Shown here: positions 43,890-52,372 of the stretch, in pieces
Numbering within the stretch: the first letter of the stretch is position 1
How the letters are laid out: every line of letters starts with the position of its first letter
Assembly (NCBI RefSeq): GCF_018603905.1
Contig: NZ_JAHFZZ010000015.1
Location: 1 to 64,000, forward strand
Length of the DNA: 64,000 bases
DNA from: Nonomuraea sp. NEAU-A123
GTDB taxonomy: Bacteria > Actinomycetota > Actinomycetes > Streptosporangiales > Streptosporangiaceae
Direction: 5' to 3'
Translations under genes and position numbers: made by a program
The notes under the pieces: generated by a model
Told to the model about the DNA's origin: nothing
Database searches by the model: none
Seen by the model: the letters and a program-made list of their open reading frames with translations, nothing else

Positions 43890-44345
43890 CTAGCGAGCCA
43901 GTGTCTCGCGGATCTGTTCACGAAGGCCATATACCGCAGGGTCGTCGCGGGTCGAGATCTCGACGTAGAGTTCGCGAAGTTGCACGCGGACACGATCGGA
44001 TTGAACTTGCGCGGCCGTCTGTGTCGCCGCTGTCCCCACCGTTACCGCTTGGTCCAGGTCTCCACTGATCAGGTGAGCGAGAGCCAGCCCCACCTGGTCG
44101 GAGGGCGAGGCTGCGCATGCTTGTACGCTCGGGCAGCTCGCATGCTCGGCTGATGAAGGTGAGCGCGTCGCTGGCGTACCTGCTCTTGTGTTGCGACAAC
44201 TCCAGGTACCGGCCGCCGGTCACTCCGGCAAGTTCGGCCGCGTCGAAGTAGGTGATCCATTCAGGGTCGAGATCACAAGAGCTGATCTCGGCGAACGCGT
44301 CCTCAGCGGCCCCAGTCGCTCGGCGAAACGCCTCTGGCCTGCCGA
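43890..44345 (-). pseudogene. XRE-family regulator remnant, frameshifted
   Basis: The reverse strand encodes WITYFDAAELAGVTGGRYLE and DALTFISRACELPERTSMRS in one frame, then at about 44098 the reading switches to DQVGLALAHLISGDLDQAVT and VQSDRVRVQLRELYVEISTR to a normal stop. Together these are the C-terminal TPR-like half of actinobacterial XRE regulators. One extra base breaks the frame, and the N-terminal helix-turn-helix is absent. Non-functional. It lies 28 nt upstream of the SLOG-like gene. Confidence 0.7.
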
Positions 44346-44547
44346 CCTTCGCGTTACGCCCATGCTTCTCGCGTGTGCAGCATCGAACGGAGCCGCGGAG
44401 TCGCGGTCTTCTGGACCCCGTCGGCTCCTCGCCCCCGTCCCCACCGGACTCCTCGCATGGGCCTTCACCGACCGACTGAGCTTCACCCGCCTGATCGGCC
44501 TGCGACTGCTCGCCTGGTGGCGGCTGACCCGGATCTACTGCGGCGCG

Positions 44548-45135
44548 TCAGCTCTGTTGTGTGGCGTCCAGCAGCGCGAGGGCGTTGTGGATGCCTTGCT
44601 CAAGGACGGCGTCGGCGAGTTGCCGGTCGGCCAGGGCGCGGGAGAGTTGCAGTGTCCCGATCATTCCGGCATAGATGCTGAGCGTCTTGACGCGTGCCGA
44701 CTGCGGATCGTGCGGCGCCAGACGCGCGGTGAAGTCGTCGATGATGGCCAGCACGCCGTCGGTATAGGCCTGCCTGGTCGCGTCCGTGCAGCGGCCGATC
44801 TCATCGAGCAGGGCAGCCGACGGGCAGCCTTCGCCGGGGTTGTCGCGATGCTCGGCTGACAGGTACTGACGCACGATTTGCTCGACTCCAGCGCGGCCGG
44901 GTGCCACCCCGCTGAGGTTTTCGCGCTGTTCGCGGAGCTGGTCGGCGACCGTGATGGCGACCAGGTCCTCTTTGGATGCGAAGTGGGCGTAGAAGGCGCC
45001 ATTGGTCAGTCCCGCGTCCGCCATGAGCGTGGCGACCCCGGAACCGTCGATGCCATCTTTCTTCAGCCGGCGACCGGCCGTCTCGATGATCCGCTGCCTC
45101 GTCGCCTGCTTGTGCTCCCTGCCGTACCGCACCAC
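44548..45135 (-). CDS. TetR-family transcriptional regulator
   Basis: 195-aa repressor-type protein. The helix-turn-helix is in RQRIIETAGRRLKKDGIDGS and LMADAGLTNGAFYAHFASKE. The C-terminal ligand domain includes NPGEGCPSAALLDEIGRCTD, as in the TetR_C_16-like group. GGAGGAGGAGC precedes the GTG at 45135. It is divergent from the alpha/beta-hydrolase gene, and two near-identical repeats (45190-45212 and 45252-45274) lie between them, likely its operators. Confidence 0.9.
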   Translation of the reverse strand: MVRYGREHKQATRQRIIETAGRRLKKDGIDGSGVATLMADAGLTNGAFYAHFASKEDLVAITVADQLREQRENLSGVAPGRAGVEQIVRQYLSAEHRDNPGEGCPSAALLDEIGRCTDATRQAYTDGVLAIIDDFTARLAPHDPQSARVKTLSIYAGMIGTLQLSRALADRQLADAVLEQGIHNALALLDATQQS

Positions 45136-45189
45136 ACGCTCCTCCTCCCGCGGGGGAGGACCCACGCGCCCTCCCCCACATCCCATCTT

Positions 45190-45274
45190 CGTACGATCAT
45201 AATCTAAATTCGTCAGAACCCTTGCTCCCGGACCGCGTCTCATCCTATGGTCGTATAGTCATAATCTAAAGGCG
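45190..45274. promoter_or_regulatory. Paired operator-like direct repeats (TetR divergon)
   Basis: CGTACGATCATAATCTAAA (45190-45208) and CGTATAGTCATAATCTAAA (45252-45270), each followed by two bases and CG, are 62 bp apart between divergent genes. AT-rich cores contain plausible -10 elements in both directions (CATAAT, and TATGAT on the reverse strand). Best explained as binding sites for the adjacent TetR protein overlapping both promoters. Confidence 0.65.
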
Positions 45275-45315
45275 ATGCATGAGAAGCGTCGCAGCACTTG
45301 AGCAGGGGTGTCACC

Positions 45316-46227
45316 GTGGGAGTCAGTCCGCAGGCGCAGCAGTTCGCACAGTTCCTGGGAAGCGTGAGCGCGAAGTCGTCGGTGCCGGGCCTCGATCTGG
45401 CGATCGTGCGCGACATCGTCGAAACGCACCATCTGGCGTCGACGGAGCCGGAAGGCGTCACCTACGCCGAGGTGAACGCGGACGGCGTCCCCGGCATCTG
45501 GTGCATCCCCGAGGGGGCCGACCCTGATCGAGCGTTGCTTCACTTCCACTTCGGTGGGTCGGTCACCGCCTCAATGCACTCCGACCGCAAGGCCGCCGGC
45601 CACATCGCGAAGGCGGCAGGAGTCCGCTCGCTGGTCGTGGACTTCCGCCTGGCGCCCGAGCATCCCTACCCGGCGCAGCTCGACGACGCCGAGACGGCCT
45701 ACCGGTGGCTGCTCTCACAAGGCTACGAGCCACGGAACATCGGCAGCACAGGCCACTCGATCGGCGGCACCCTCGCGGTCATGCTGCCGCTCCGTCTGCT
45801 CGCGAAGGGCGAGGCGACCCCGGGTGCGATCATCAGCATTTCGCCGTGGACCGACCTCACCCTCCAGAACACGACGGTCGACGGGAATGAGGGGACGGAC
45901 AAGATGCTCAGCAGGGGCGTGCTCGAGCTCTTCCGCGGAGCATGGCTGCAGGACCCGGCCCTGGAGTTCACCGACCCTCAGATCAGCCTCGTGAATGCCG
46001 ATCTGACCGGCCTGCCGCCCACGAGCGTCCACTACGGCGAGCACGAACTCCTCGCCGACGACGGCGCCGAGTTCGGGCGCCGGCTCGCGAACTTCAAGGT
46101 CATCTCAGAGGTCCGCCCAATGCCGGAAGGGCAGCATTCGTTCATCCTGGGTGCAGGGCGCGTACCCGAGGTGGACCAGGCGATCGAGCAGATGGGTCAG
46201 TGGCTCCGCCGCCACCTCGGCGCCTGA
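45316..46227 (+). CDS. Alpha/beta hydrolase, HSL-like
   Basis: 303-aa cytosolic esterase-type hydrolase. HFHFGG (76-81) replaces the usual HGGG oxyanion motif. The nucleophile Ser148 is in GHSIGG (usual GDSAGG), the acid is probably in the segment near LPPTSVHYGEHELLADDG, and the His is in PEGQHSFIL. FRLAPEHPYPAQLDDAETAY is a classic hormone-sensitive-lipase segment. AGGGG lies 8 nt before GTG 45316. Controlled presumably by the divergent TetR protein. Substrate unknown. Confidence 0.88.
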   Translation: MGVSPQAQQFAQFLGSVSAKSSVPGLDLAIVRDIVETHHLASTEPEGVTYAEVNADGVPGIWCIPEGADPDRALLHFHFGGSVTASMHSDRKAAGHIAKAAGVRSLVVDFRLAPEHPYPAQLDDAETAYRWLLSQGYEPRNIGSTGHSIGGTLAVMLPLRLLAKGEATPGAIISISPWTDLTLQNTTVDGNEGTDKMLSRGVLELFRGAWLQDPALEFTDPQISLVNADLTGLPPTSVHYGEHELLADDGAEFGRRLANFKVISEVRPMPEGQHSFILGAGRVPEVDQAIEQMGQWLRRHLGA

Positions 46228-46312
46228 ACAGAAGCACTTGGCGTCACCGCGACCTTGGCCGTACCGCACAGGTGCTCATGGATGGCTGTAGTGCCAGAAG
46301 AAATAAAGAACC

Positions 46313-46432
46313 GTGAGCGCCACGTACAAGGACGCGCCCACGGAGGCGGTCGATGTCGGTGGAACGAGTTTCGCATACCGGCAACTCGGTGGCCGCGATG
46401 GCGCGTGACGCCATCGTCTTCATCCGGGCGAT
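46313..46432 (+). pseudogene. Fragments of a second alpha/beta hydrolase
   Basis: GTG at 46313 opens MSATYKDAPTEAVDVGGTSF continuing AYRQLGG, the N-terminus of a distinct alpha/beta-hydrolase family, but it stops at 46408. In another frame, SVAAMARDAIVFIRAMGW (about 46390-46432) matches the ADAIAFIRALG segment that normally lies about 75 residues further on, before the nucleophile elbow. The gene has thus lost its middle and 3' part. The low-GC oxidoreductase begins 39 bp later. Confidence 0.6.
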
Positions 46433-46470
46433 GGGATGGCGCCCAGCAGCAAATAGGAGAGAGAAATACC

Positions 46471-47472
46471 ATGAAAGCATTCATCCTCGACCGCTACGGA
46501 AACAACAATAAAGTACGTGCGGGCGTAATGCCGGACCCGGAGGTGCGGGAGAACGATGTACTGGTTCAGATCCACGCCGCAGGCGTGAACCTTCTCGATT
46601 CTAAAATCAGGAACGGAGAGTTCAAACTCATTCTGCCCTATCACCTGCCGGTCGTTCTGGGCAATGATGTGGCCGGCGTGGTGGTCCGAGTCGGGTCTCG
46701 AGTACGGCGATTCAAGCCCGGCGACAAAGTCTACGCACGGCCAGATCAAGATCGGATCGGCGCTTTCGCAGAACTCATCTCGATAAAAGAAGACAACCTG
46801 GCACTGAAGCCAACCAAACTCTCCATGGAAGAAGCGGCCTCCATCCCACTGGTCGGCTTGACCGCTTGGCAAGCATTGGTCGAAGCAGCGAAGCTGAAGG
46901 AAGGGCAGAAAGTTTTCATCCAAGCAGGTTCCGGCGGTGTAGGAACATTTGCCATCCAGTTGGCCAAGCATGTCGGCGCGACCGTGGCTACAACAACCAG
47001 CTCGGCGAACATCGACCTGGTGAAGCGCCTCGGCGCAGATGTCATAATCGACTACAGAAAAGACGACTTCGAAAAAATTCTGCATGGCTACGATGTGGTC
47101 TTGCATAGCCTGGACGACGAGGCGCTCAAAAAATCTCTACGAGTGCTGAGGCCCGGCGGAAAGCTCATATCGATCTCAGGACCACCTGATCCTGATTTCG
47201 CGAAAGAGGTCGGATCGCCGTGGATCTTTCGGCCGGTAATGCGCGCTTTGAGCTATCGAACCAGGAGAGCAGCAAAACGTCACCACGTCGGCTATTCGTT
47301 TCTCTTCATGAGAGCAAACGGAGATCAGCTGCGCGAGATCAGTTCTCTCGTCGATTCGGGGATCATACACCCAGTCGTGGATCGGGTCTTTCCGTTCGAA
47401 TCAACCAATGAGGCCATGGCCTATCTCGAAACAGGACGCGCAAAAGGCAAGGTCGTCGTCAAGGTGAGATGA
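46471..47472 (+). CDS. NADP-dependent zinc-type alcohol dehydrogenase-like oxidoreductase
   Basis: 333-aa medium-chain reductase of the quinone-oxidoreductase group. The GroES-like part has VLVQIHAAGVNLLDSKIRNG and VVLGNDVAGVVVRVG; the cofactor site is FIQAGSGGVGTFAIQLAKHV; the end is YLETGRAKGKVVVKV. Zinc-ligand Cys residues are absent, as in quinone reductases. AGGAGA precedes the ATG. The codons are far less G/C-biased than the neighbours (many AAA, AAT, TCT), pointing to recent acquisition. It sits beside the shattered hydrolase gene. Confidence 0.9.
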   Translation: MKAFILDRYGNNNKVRAGVMPDPEVRENDVLVQIHAAGVNLLDSKIRNGEFKLILPYHLPVVLGNDVAGVVVRVGSRVRRFKPGDKVYARPDQDRIGAFAELISIKEDNLALKPTKLSMEEAASIPLVGLTAWQALVEAAKLKEGQKVFIQAGSGGVGTFAIQLAKHVGATVATTTSSANIDLVKRLGADVIIDYRKDDFEKILHGYDVVLHSLDDEALKKSLRVLRPGGKLISISGPPDPDFAKEVGSPWIFRPVMRALSYRTRRAAKRHHVGYSFLFMRANGDQLREISSLVDSGIIHPVVDRVFPFESTNEAMAYLETGRAKGKVVVKVR

Positions 47473-47707
47473 ATATCCGGTCGCGGATTCTGGAGGTTTA
47501 CGTCAGTTCAACGACGGCCGGGGAAGTCGCGCTCGGGCGGCGTAGTCTGATCGATTCGGCCCGGGCCCGCTGGCGGGCGGTCAACACACCTCACCTCGTC
47601 GCCTTGGCGATCTCACTTATCCGCTGCGTTCCACCCGACGGGCCAGGGGCTCGGTCCAGCACAAAGTGCCTGCTCACGTAGGGAGTGCGGGTGTTATCGT
47701 CCATCGC

Positions 47708-48292
47708 ATGACCGAACTGATCGCTCCCACGGGACGGCTGCATTACTCGTGGCTCACAGCGCATGACGAGTGGCCGCCTGGCACTCACCAGGATGGGGCC
47801 GGCTTGCGGCTGGTTGCTGACGATGACCTCAACAGTCCGGAAGGGTTCGCCTCATGGGTGGAGCGACTGCGCCAGCAGTCAGACCGGTCGCTGCCTCTCG
47901 GGGAAGGACGCGTCCACGCCACCCACTGGTGGATCGTCGACGGCGAGACCTATCTGGGAGCCATTGACCTTCGTCACTATCTGAACGGCGTTCTGCTGGA
48001 AGGTGGCGGGCATATCGGCTACAGCATTCGGCCTTCTGCCAGAAGACAAGGGCTGGCCACGTGGGCGCTGGGAGCGGTTCTGCTCAAGGCGTCGGCGCTC
48101 GGTCTGGACCGAGTCCTTCTCACCTGTGACGATGGCAACGCCGGTTCGGCGCGCACCATCGAAAACAACGGCGGCGTCCTGGAGGATGTGCGCAGTACCG
48201 AGATCGGGGTGAAGCGCCGCTACTGGATTGCTCTCGATGACGCTGGTCACAGCCATTCATTGATGGCAGCGACGAGGACGGTCGCCTCGTAG
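47708..48292 (+). CDS. GNAT N-acetyltransferase
   Basis: 194-aa protein with a GNAT core: WWIVDGETYLGAIDLRHYLN, then GGHIGYSIRPSARRQGLATW (acetyl-CoA loop RRQGLA) and LTCDDGNAGSARTIENNGGV. This resembles the RimJ/L-like group that acetylates protein N-termini or small amines. The start at ATG 47708 has a weak ribosome site. The 235 bp before it contain no convincing gene, only short open frames on both strands. Confidence 0.85.
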   Translation: MTELIAPTGRLHYSWLTAHDEWPPGTHQDGAGLRLVADDDLNSPEGFASWVERLRQQSDRSLPLGEGRVHATHWWIVDGETYLGAIDLRHYLNGVLLEGGGHIGYSIRPSARRQGLATWALGAVLLKASALGLDRVLLTCDDGNAGSARTIENNGGVLEDVRSTEIGVKRRYWIALDDAGHSHSLMAATRTVAS

Positions 48293-48415
48293 CGGACGTC
48301 ACGCGGGCAGTCGATGAACATGGGCTCGGCCCCTCCCTGACTTGGCTCGCCGCCGCTTCCCGGGGTCCGGACAGGACCCCGGCGACAAGCTGTAGCTGTG
48401 CGGGTCGATATCCCG

Positions 48416-48823
48416 TCAAGCGGCGTCGAGGGCTCCGGTGATCTTGCGGGTCATGTCCGCGATGGTGGGGCTGGGCTGGCCCTGGTGGGTGCGGGTGGCT
48501 GCTTCGATGGCGACGAGGACGGTGCTGCGGAAGTTGTCGGCCTCTGCCGGGTCCTGCTGCTTGAGCAGGTTCATGGCTGCGGTCAGGGCGGGCAGTACGT
48601 GGTCGGCGAGTGCGGCTACGGACTTGCCGTTCAGGTTGACGCCGGTTGATTTGTCGGCGAGCACGTGCCCGATCAGGCCGGTGGCGGAGGCCAGGGCGAT
48701 GGAGCCCTCGGTGGCGACCTTGTGGGGCTTGCCGGCGGCATCGGCGGCGGCCAGCAGCGTGACGGCGCCGTAGGCGGCGGTGCGCAGGGTGAGTTTGTCC
48801 TGGTCGGAAAGGGCGATGGACAT
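48416..48823 (-). CDS. Hypothetical helical protein, 135 aa
   Basis: 135-aa all-alpha protein: TLRTAAYGAVTLLAAADAAG, EGSIALASATGLIGHVLADK, ADHVLPALTAAMNLLKQQDP. It has no signal peptide; moderately hydrophobic helices could pack as a bundle. Third codon positions are strongly G/C. The ATG at 48823 is preceded by AAAGGGAG. It lies 53 nt downstream of the serine hydrolase stop on the same strand, so it is probably cotranscribed with it. I do not recognise the family. Confidence 0.75.
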   Translation of the reverse strand: MSIALSDQDKLTLRTAAYGAVTLLAAADAAGKPHKVATEGSIALASATGLIGHVLADKSTGVNLNGKSVAALADHVLPALTAAMNLLKQQDPAEADNFRSTVLVAIEAATRTHQGQPSPTIADMTRKITGALDAA

Positions 48824-48876
48824 GGTGGCGTGCTCCCTTTGAATCTGTGCGGGCGTTACTGGGCGCGGGTTTGGCG

Positions 48877-50109
48877 TCAGTTGTCGAGGGCCTGGTACAG
48901 GGTGGTCCAGAAGTCGTGGATGAGTCGCGCCGAGTTCGGGGCTGACATGCCGACCTGGGTGAGCAGGATGCCGGTGAGCTGGTTGGCGGGGTCGGCGTAG
49001 GTCGAGGTGCCGCTTCCGCCGTCCCAGCCGAACTGGCCGATGGGCGCGTAGTCGCCGCGGTAGGTGCGCACCGCCATCCCCATGCCCCAGCCGCCGTGCT
49101 GGCCTTGACCGAAGGACAGGTGGACGTTGTCGACGGCCATGGCGTGCCGGGCGGCCTGCTGCTCGGGCGTGAGGCGGTTGGTGGTCATCAGCTCGACGGC
49201 CGGCCGCGACAAGATCCGTTCGCCGCGGTGCGTCCCGCCGTTCAGCAGCATCTGGAAGTAGGCGTGGTAGTCATCGGCGGTGGAGACCAGCCCGCCGCCG
49301 CTGCCCTGGAAGGCCGGAGGCCGGCTCCACCGCCCGCCCTCGGCCTCGTCCCACACGTGGAATTCTCCGCTCTGCGGGTCGGGAGCGTACAGGGCCGGCA
49401 GCCGGTCGATCTTGTCGGCAGGCACGTGGAAGCCGGTCTCGGCCATCCCCAGCGGGCCGAAGATGCGCTCGCGCAGGAACGTCTCCAACGGCTGGCCCGT
49501 GACCCTGGCCACCAGCACGCTGAGCACGTCGTGGCTGATCTGGTACTGCCAGCGCTCTCCCGGCTGGTACATCAGCGGAAGCTCACCCAGACGGCGCATC
49601 CACTCATCCGGCTCAGGCATCGGCACCGGCAGATCGGGCGTGAGCCCCCGCTCGAAGATCGCCCCCATGATCGGCGTGCCCAACGCCGTCATATCCATGC
49701 CCAGCCCGAACGTGGACGTCACCAGATCCCGCACCGTGATCGGCCGCCGCGCCGGCACCGTGTCCTCCAACGGACCATCGATCCGCGCCAGCACCCGCCG
49801 ATCAGCCAGCTCCGGCAACCACGGCTCCACCAGATCATCCAGCCGCAACCGGCACTCATCCAGCAGCACCATCACCGCCGCCATCGCCACCGGCTTCGAC
49901 GTCGACGCCATCCGGAAAATCGTGTCCCGGCGCATCGGCGCGCCACCCTCATGACGCATCGTCCCGAGCGCCTCGACGTGCGTCTCCTCGCCCCGCCCGA
50001 CCAGGGCGACAAGCCCAGGGATCTTCCCGGACTCGACATGCCGCGCCAGCACCTCACGCAGCCTGCGCAGCCCCGCCTCAGAGAAGCCGCCGTTGCTGTG
50101 TTCCATCAT
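48877..50109 (-). CDS. Serine hydrolase, beta-lactamase (class C) family
   Basis: 410-aa esterase/carboxypeptidase-like protein. The catalytic SxxK is Ser69-Lys72 in FRMASTSKPVAMAA; the Tyr motif is in RWQYQISHDVLSVLVARVTG; a C-terminal GWDGGSGTSTYADP loop replaces KTG. There is no signal peptide, so it appears cytosolic, typical of EstB-like esterases. AAGGAG lies 5 nt before ATG 50109. Divergent from a MarR-like regulator across a region with repeated CAATG half-sites. Substrate unknown. Confidence 0.88.
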   Translation of the reverse strand: MMEHSNGGFSEAGLRRLREVLARHVESGKIPGLVALVGRGEETHVEALGTMRHEGGAPMRRDTIFRMASTSKPVAMAAVMVLLDECRLRLDDLVEPWLPELADRRVLARIDGPLEDTVPARRPITVRDLVTSTFGLGMDMTALGTPIMGAIFERGLTPDLPVPMPEPDEWMRRLGELPLMYQPGERWQYQISHDVLSVLVARVTGQPLETFLRERIFGPLGMAETGFHVPADKIDRLPALYAPDPQSGEFHVWDEAEGGRWSRPPAFQGSGGGLVSTADDYHAYFQMLLNGGTHRGERILSRPAVELMTTNRLTPEQQAARHAMAVDNVHLSFGQGQHGGWGMGMAVRTYRGDYAPIGQFGWDGGSGTSTYADPANQLTGILLTQVGMSAPNSARLIHDFWTTLYQALDN

Positions 50110-50241
50110 GAATCTCCTTGTGCACAGTGTTCGATCTGCGAGACCAGCCTCGGCGAGCTGGAGCTCGGTCATATGGGGACTCCCTCTGTGGCGCCACCGG
50201 CGCCGCAAATGTTCGGGAATCGCTGAACGTCTGCGACACTA

Positions 50242-50368
50242 CATTGCGTTCATAAATCAGTCAACAAACGGAGAGCGCCCATTTCACCTGCTCCCCGCGC
50301 TAAGAGAGCAGGCATTGCAATGATTGTGAGGCTGAACGCAATGAGCAATGAGAACGAGCATTGCAATG
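50242..50368. promoter_or_regulatory. CATTGCAATG operator array
   Basis: Two perfect palindromes CATTGCAATG (50313-50322 and 50359-50368) plus half-sites GCAATG at 50338-50343 and 50345-50350 and CATTGC at 50242-50247. All lie in the AT-richer 343-bp divergent region between the serine hydrolase and the MarR-like regulator. Likely binding sites of that regulator. Confidence 0.6.
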
Positions 50369-50452
50369 GACTGAGTGTGAATGCATACTGTGCAGCGAGG
50401 TGTGCCGGGGCGCCGAGCTTCGCGCATGCCGACAGATAGGAGCCGAACACCG

Positions 50453-51211
50453 ATGCCCGGAGGCAGACTCACCGATGAGGACCGTCAGCACATCGCCGCG
50501 GGGCTGGCCGACGGTCTCGGATACGCAGAGATCGGCCGGCGTCTAGGGCGGCCCGCCTCGACCATCATGCGGGAGGTCACCCGCAATGGCGGACCCGACG
50601 ATTACGGGGCAGACCGGGCGCACGAGGCCACCCGGCATCGTGCGCGCCGACACAAGCACGCACAGCCTCCCGCGCCACCGATCTCCGACACCGGCCATGG
50701 GCGTGACCCCCAAGCGGTCCAGGACTTCACGGCGTCCTTCACCGATCTCCTCGTTCAGCAGGGGCTGCCCCGGATGGAGGCCAGGGTGCTGGCCTCCCTG
50801 TACATCACCGACTCCGGCGCTCTCACCGCCGCCGACCTGGTCCAGCGGCTCCGCGTCAGCCCCGCGTCGGTCTCGCACGCCGTCGCCTTCCTCGAACAGC
50901 AGGGAATGCTCAAACGGGAACGGGTTCCCGGCGCGCGGCGCGAACGCTACGTCATCGAGGATGAGATGTGGCTCCCATCTCTCCTTGCATCTCTGCAGAT
51001 GAACGAGGCCCTGGTGGCCGTATCGCAGCGCGGAGCCGGGATTCTCGGGGCCACAACCCCGGCGGGTGCCCGTTTCGAGTCCTCCGCCGAACTCCTTCTC
51101 CTCGTGACCGAGGCCTTCCGGCAGGTCATAGAGCAGTGGCAGCAGATCCTGGCCGCCCGGAGCGCCCAACCTCCGGACACGCTGACCACACGGGACGAAC
51201 TCGCGCACTGA
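50453..51211 (+). CDS. GbsR/MarR-like regulator with N-terminal HTH_38 domain
   Basis: 252-aa regulator with two DNA-binding domains. Residues about 5-45 resemble the IS30/HTH_38 helix-turn-helix (LTDEDRQHIAAGLADGLGYA, EIGRRLGRPASTIMREV). After a basic linker, a GbsR/MarR winged helix follows (MEARVLASLYITDSGALTAA, LRVSPASVSHAVAFLEQQGM, RRERYVIED). AGGAG lies 10 nt before ATG 50453. Divergent from the serine hydrolase gene, with palindromes between; it probably regulates both. The double-HTH design may let it bridge spaced half-sites. Confidence 0.85.
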   Translation: MPGGRLTDEDRQHIAAGLADGLGYAEIGRRLGRPASTIMREVTRNGGPDDYGADRAHEATRHRARRHKHAQPPAPPISDTGHGRDPQAVQDFTASFTDLLVQQGLPRMEARVLASLYITDSGALTAADLVQRLRVSPASVSHAVAFLEQQGMLKRERVPGARRERYVIEDEMWLPSLLASLQMNEALVAVSQRGAGILGATTPAGARFESSAELLLLVTEAFRQVIEQWQQILAARSAQPPDTLTTRDELAH

Positions 51212-51324
51212 ACACAAGCGGGCAGCCGGCGGGTGATCGGCAACGCTCTGACAGGCCCGCGGCCGAGAATTCCGCTAAGGACCGAGTAGCCCGCATCTCT
51301 TCTCACGAGCGGGTTCGCCGGTAT

Positions 51325-52266
51325 TCATCGCAGGGTGAGTGCGATCTCGGATTCGATGCGGGTCAGCTTCTCCGGGTTGCGGACGTAATAGAGGCCGGTG
51401 ATGCGGGCGTCTTCGACACGGACCGCTATGACGCCGTCGATCTCGCCGTCCACGCGTAGGACGAGTGCCGGGTTGCCGTTGACCACGGTGGGGTCGCCGG
51501 TGAGCGCGACTCCGGCCTTGCCGAGGCCGCCGACGATCATGCGGGCCACCTTGCCGGCGCCGATGATCGGCCGCGGCACGGCCCGTTTGACGCCCCCGCC
51601 GTCGCTCACCAGGACGACCTCAGGCGCGAGCACGTCAAGGAGGCCCTGCAGGTCCCTGGTTTCGAGCGCGCGCTGCAACGACTCCAGAGCCGCCCGGGCC
51701 TCGCTCGGGGAGACCACCTCGCGAGGGCGGCGGGCATCGACGTGCCGGCGGGCGCGGTGCGCGATCTGGCGTACGGCGGCGGGGCTCTTGCCGACGGCGG
51801 CCGCGATCTCGTCGTACCTGACATTGAAAGCCTCGCGCAGCACGAAGACGGCGCGTTCGGTTGGCGACAGCGTCTCCAGGACGAGCATCAGCGCCATTGA
51901 CACGCTCTCGGCGAGCTCGACGTCCTCGGCCACGTCCGGCGCGGTGAGCAGCGGCTCGGGCAGCCAGGAGCCGACATACGCCTCCTTGCGGCGCCTCATG
52001 GTGCGCAGCCGGTCGAGCGACCGCCGGGTCGTGATCCGGACCAGGTAGGCGCGCTGGTCGCGTACCTGCCCCACGTCGACCTTCATCCACCGCAGCCAGG
52101 TTTCCTGGAGGACGTCTTCGGCGTCGGCCGCCGATCCGAGCATCTCGTAGGCGACGGTGAAGAGCAGGCTGCGGTGGGCGACGAACACCTCGGTGGCGGA
52201 GTCCATCCGGCCGGCACCAGCGAGCGACTCGGCTGTGCCCGTCGTTGGCTCGCTGCGCTCGTTCAT
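51325..52266 (-). CDS. ECF41-type sigma factor
   Basis: 313-aa sigma-70 protein. Region 2: LLFTVAYEMLGSAADAEDVL and QETWLRW. Region 4: LSPTERAVFVLREAFNVRYD and IAAAVGKSPAAVRQIAHRAR. A SnoaL/NTF2-like C-terminal domain ends YYVRNPEKLTRIE, the ECF41 signature motif that tunes activity. AGGAG precedes the ATG by 7 nt. An exact consensus promoter TGTCACA-N16-CGTC lies 46-72 bp upstream, so autoregulation is likely. Divergent from an SDR gene with a near-consensus promoter; ECF41 genes typically neighbour such oxidoreductases. Confidence 0.92.
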   Translation of the reverse strand: MNERSEPTTGTAESLAGAGRMDSATEVFVAHRSLLFTVAYEMLGSAADAEDVLQETWLRWMKVDVGQVRDQRAYLVRITTRRSLDRLRTMRRRKEAYVGSWLPEPLLTAPDVAEDVELAESVSMALMLVLETLSPTERAVFVLREAFNVRYDEIAAAVGKSPAAVRQIAHRARRHVDARRPREVVSPSEARAALESLQRALETRDLQGLLDVLAPEVVLVSDGGGVKRAVPRPIIGAGKVARMIVGGLGKAGVALTGDPTVVNGNPALVLRVDGEIDGVIAVRVEDARITGLYYVRNPEKLTRIESEIALTLR

Positions 52267-52311
52267 AGCCGGCTCCTGCCGTTCGCTCTCAACTGTGCTT
52301 CACACACACAA

Positions 52312-52338
52312 GACGTCGGCCCTCACCGCTGTGTGACA
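52312..52338 (-). promoter_or_regulatory. ECF41 promoter of the sigma gene
   Basis: Reverse strand TGTCACA (52332-52338), 16-nt spacer, CGTC (52312-52315): an exact match to the known ECF41 consensus, about 46 bp before the sigma start. Indicates autoregulation. Confidence 0.8.
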
Positions 52339-52372
52339 CCCGTGATAGGTGGCGCACATCACATGACCGCAC

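Noticed and set aside
44352..44530. Forward coding fragment upstream of the TetR gene (LLAPVPTGLLAWAFTDRLSF region)
   Set aside because: Some third-position bias, but no start, no ribosome site and no family match.
47469..47681. 70-codon forward frame overlapping the oxidoreductase stop, and a 37-codon reverse frame in the same gap
   Set aside because: Neither has a convincing ribosome site, bias or recognisable domain.
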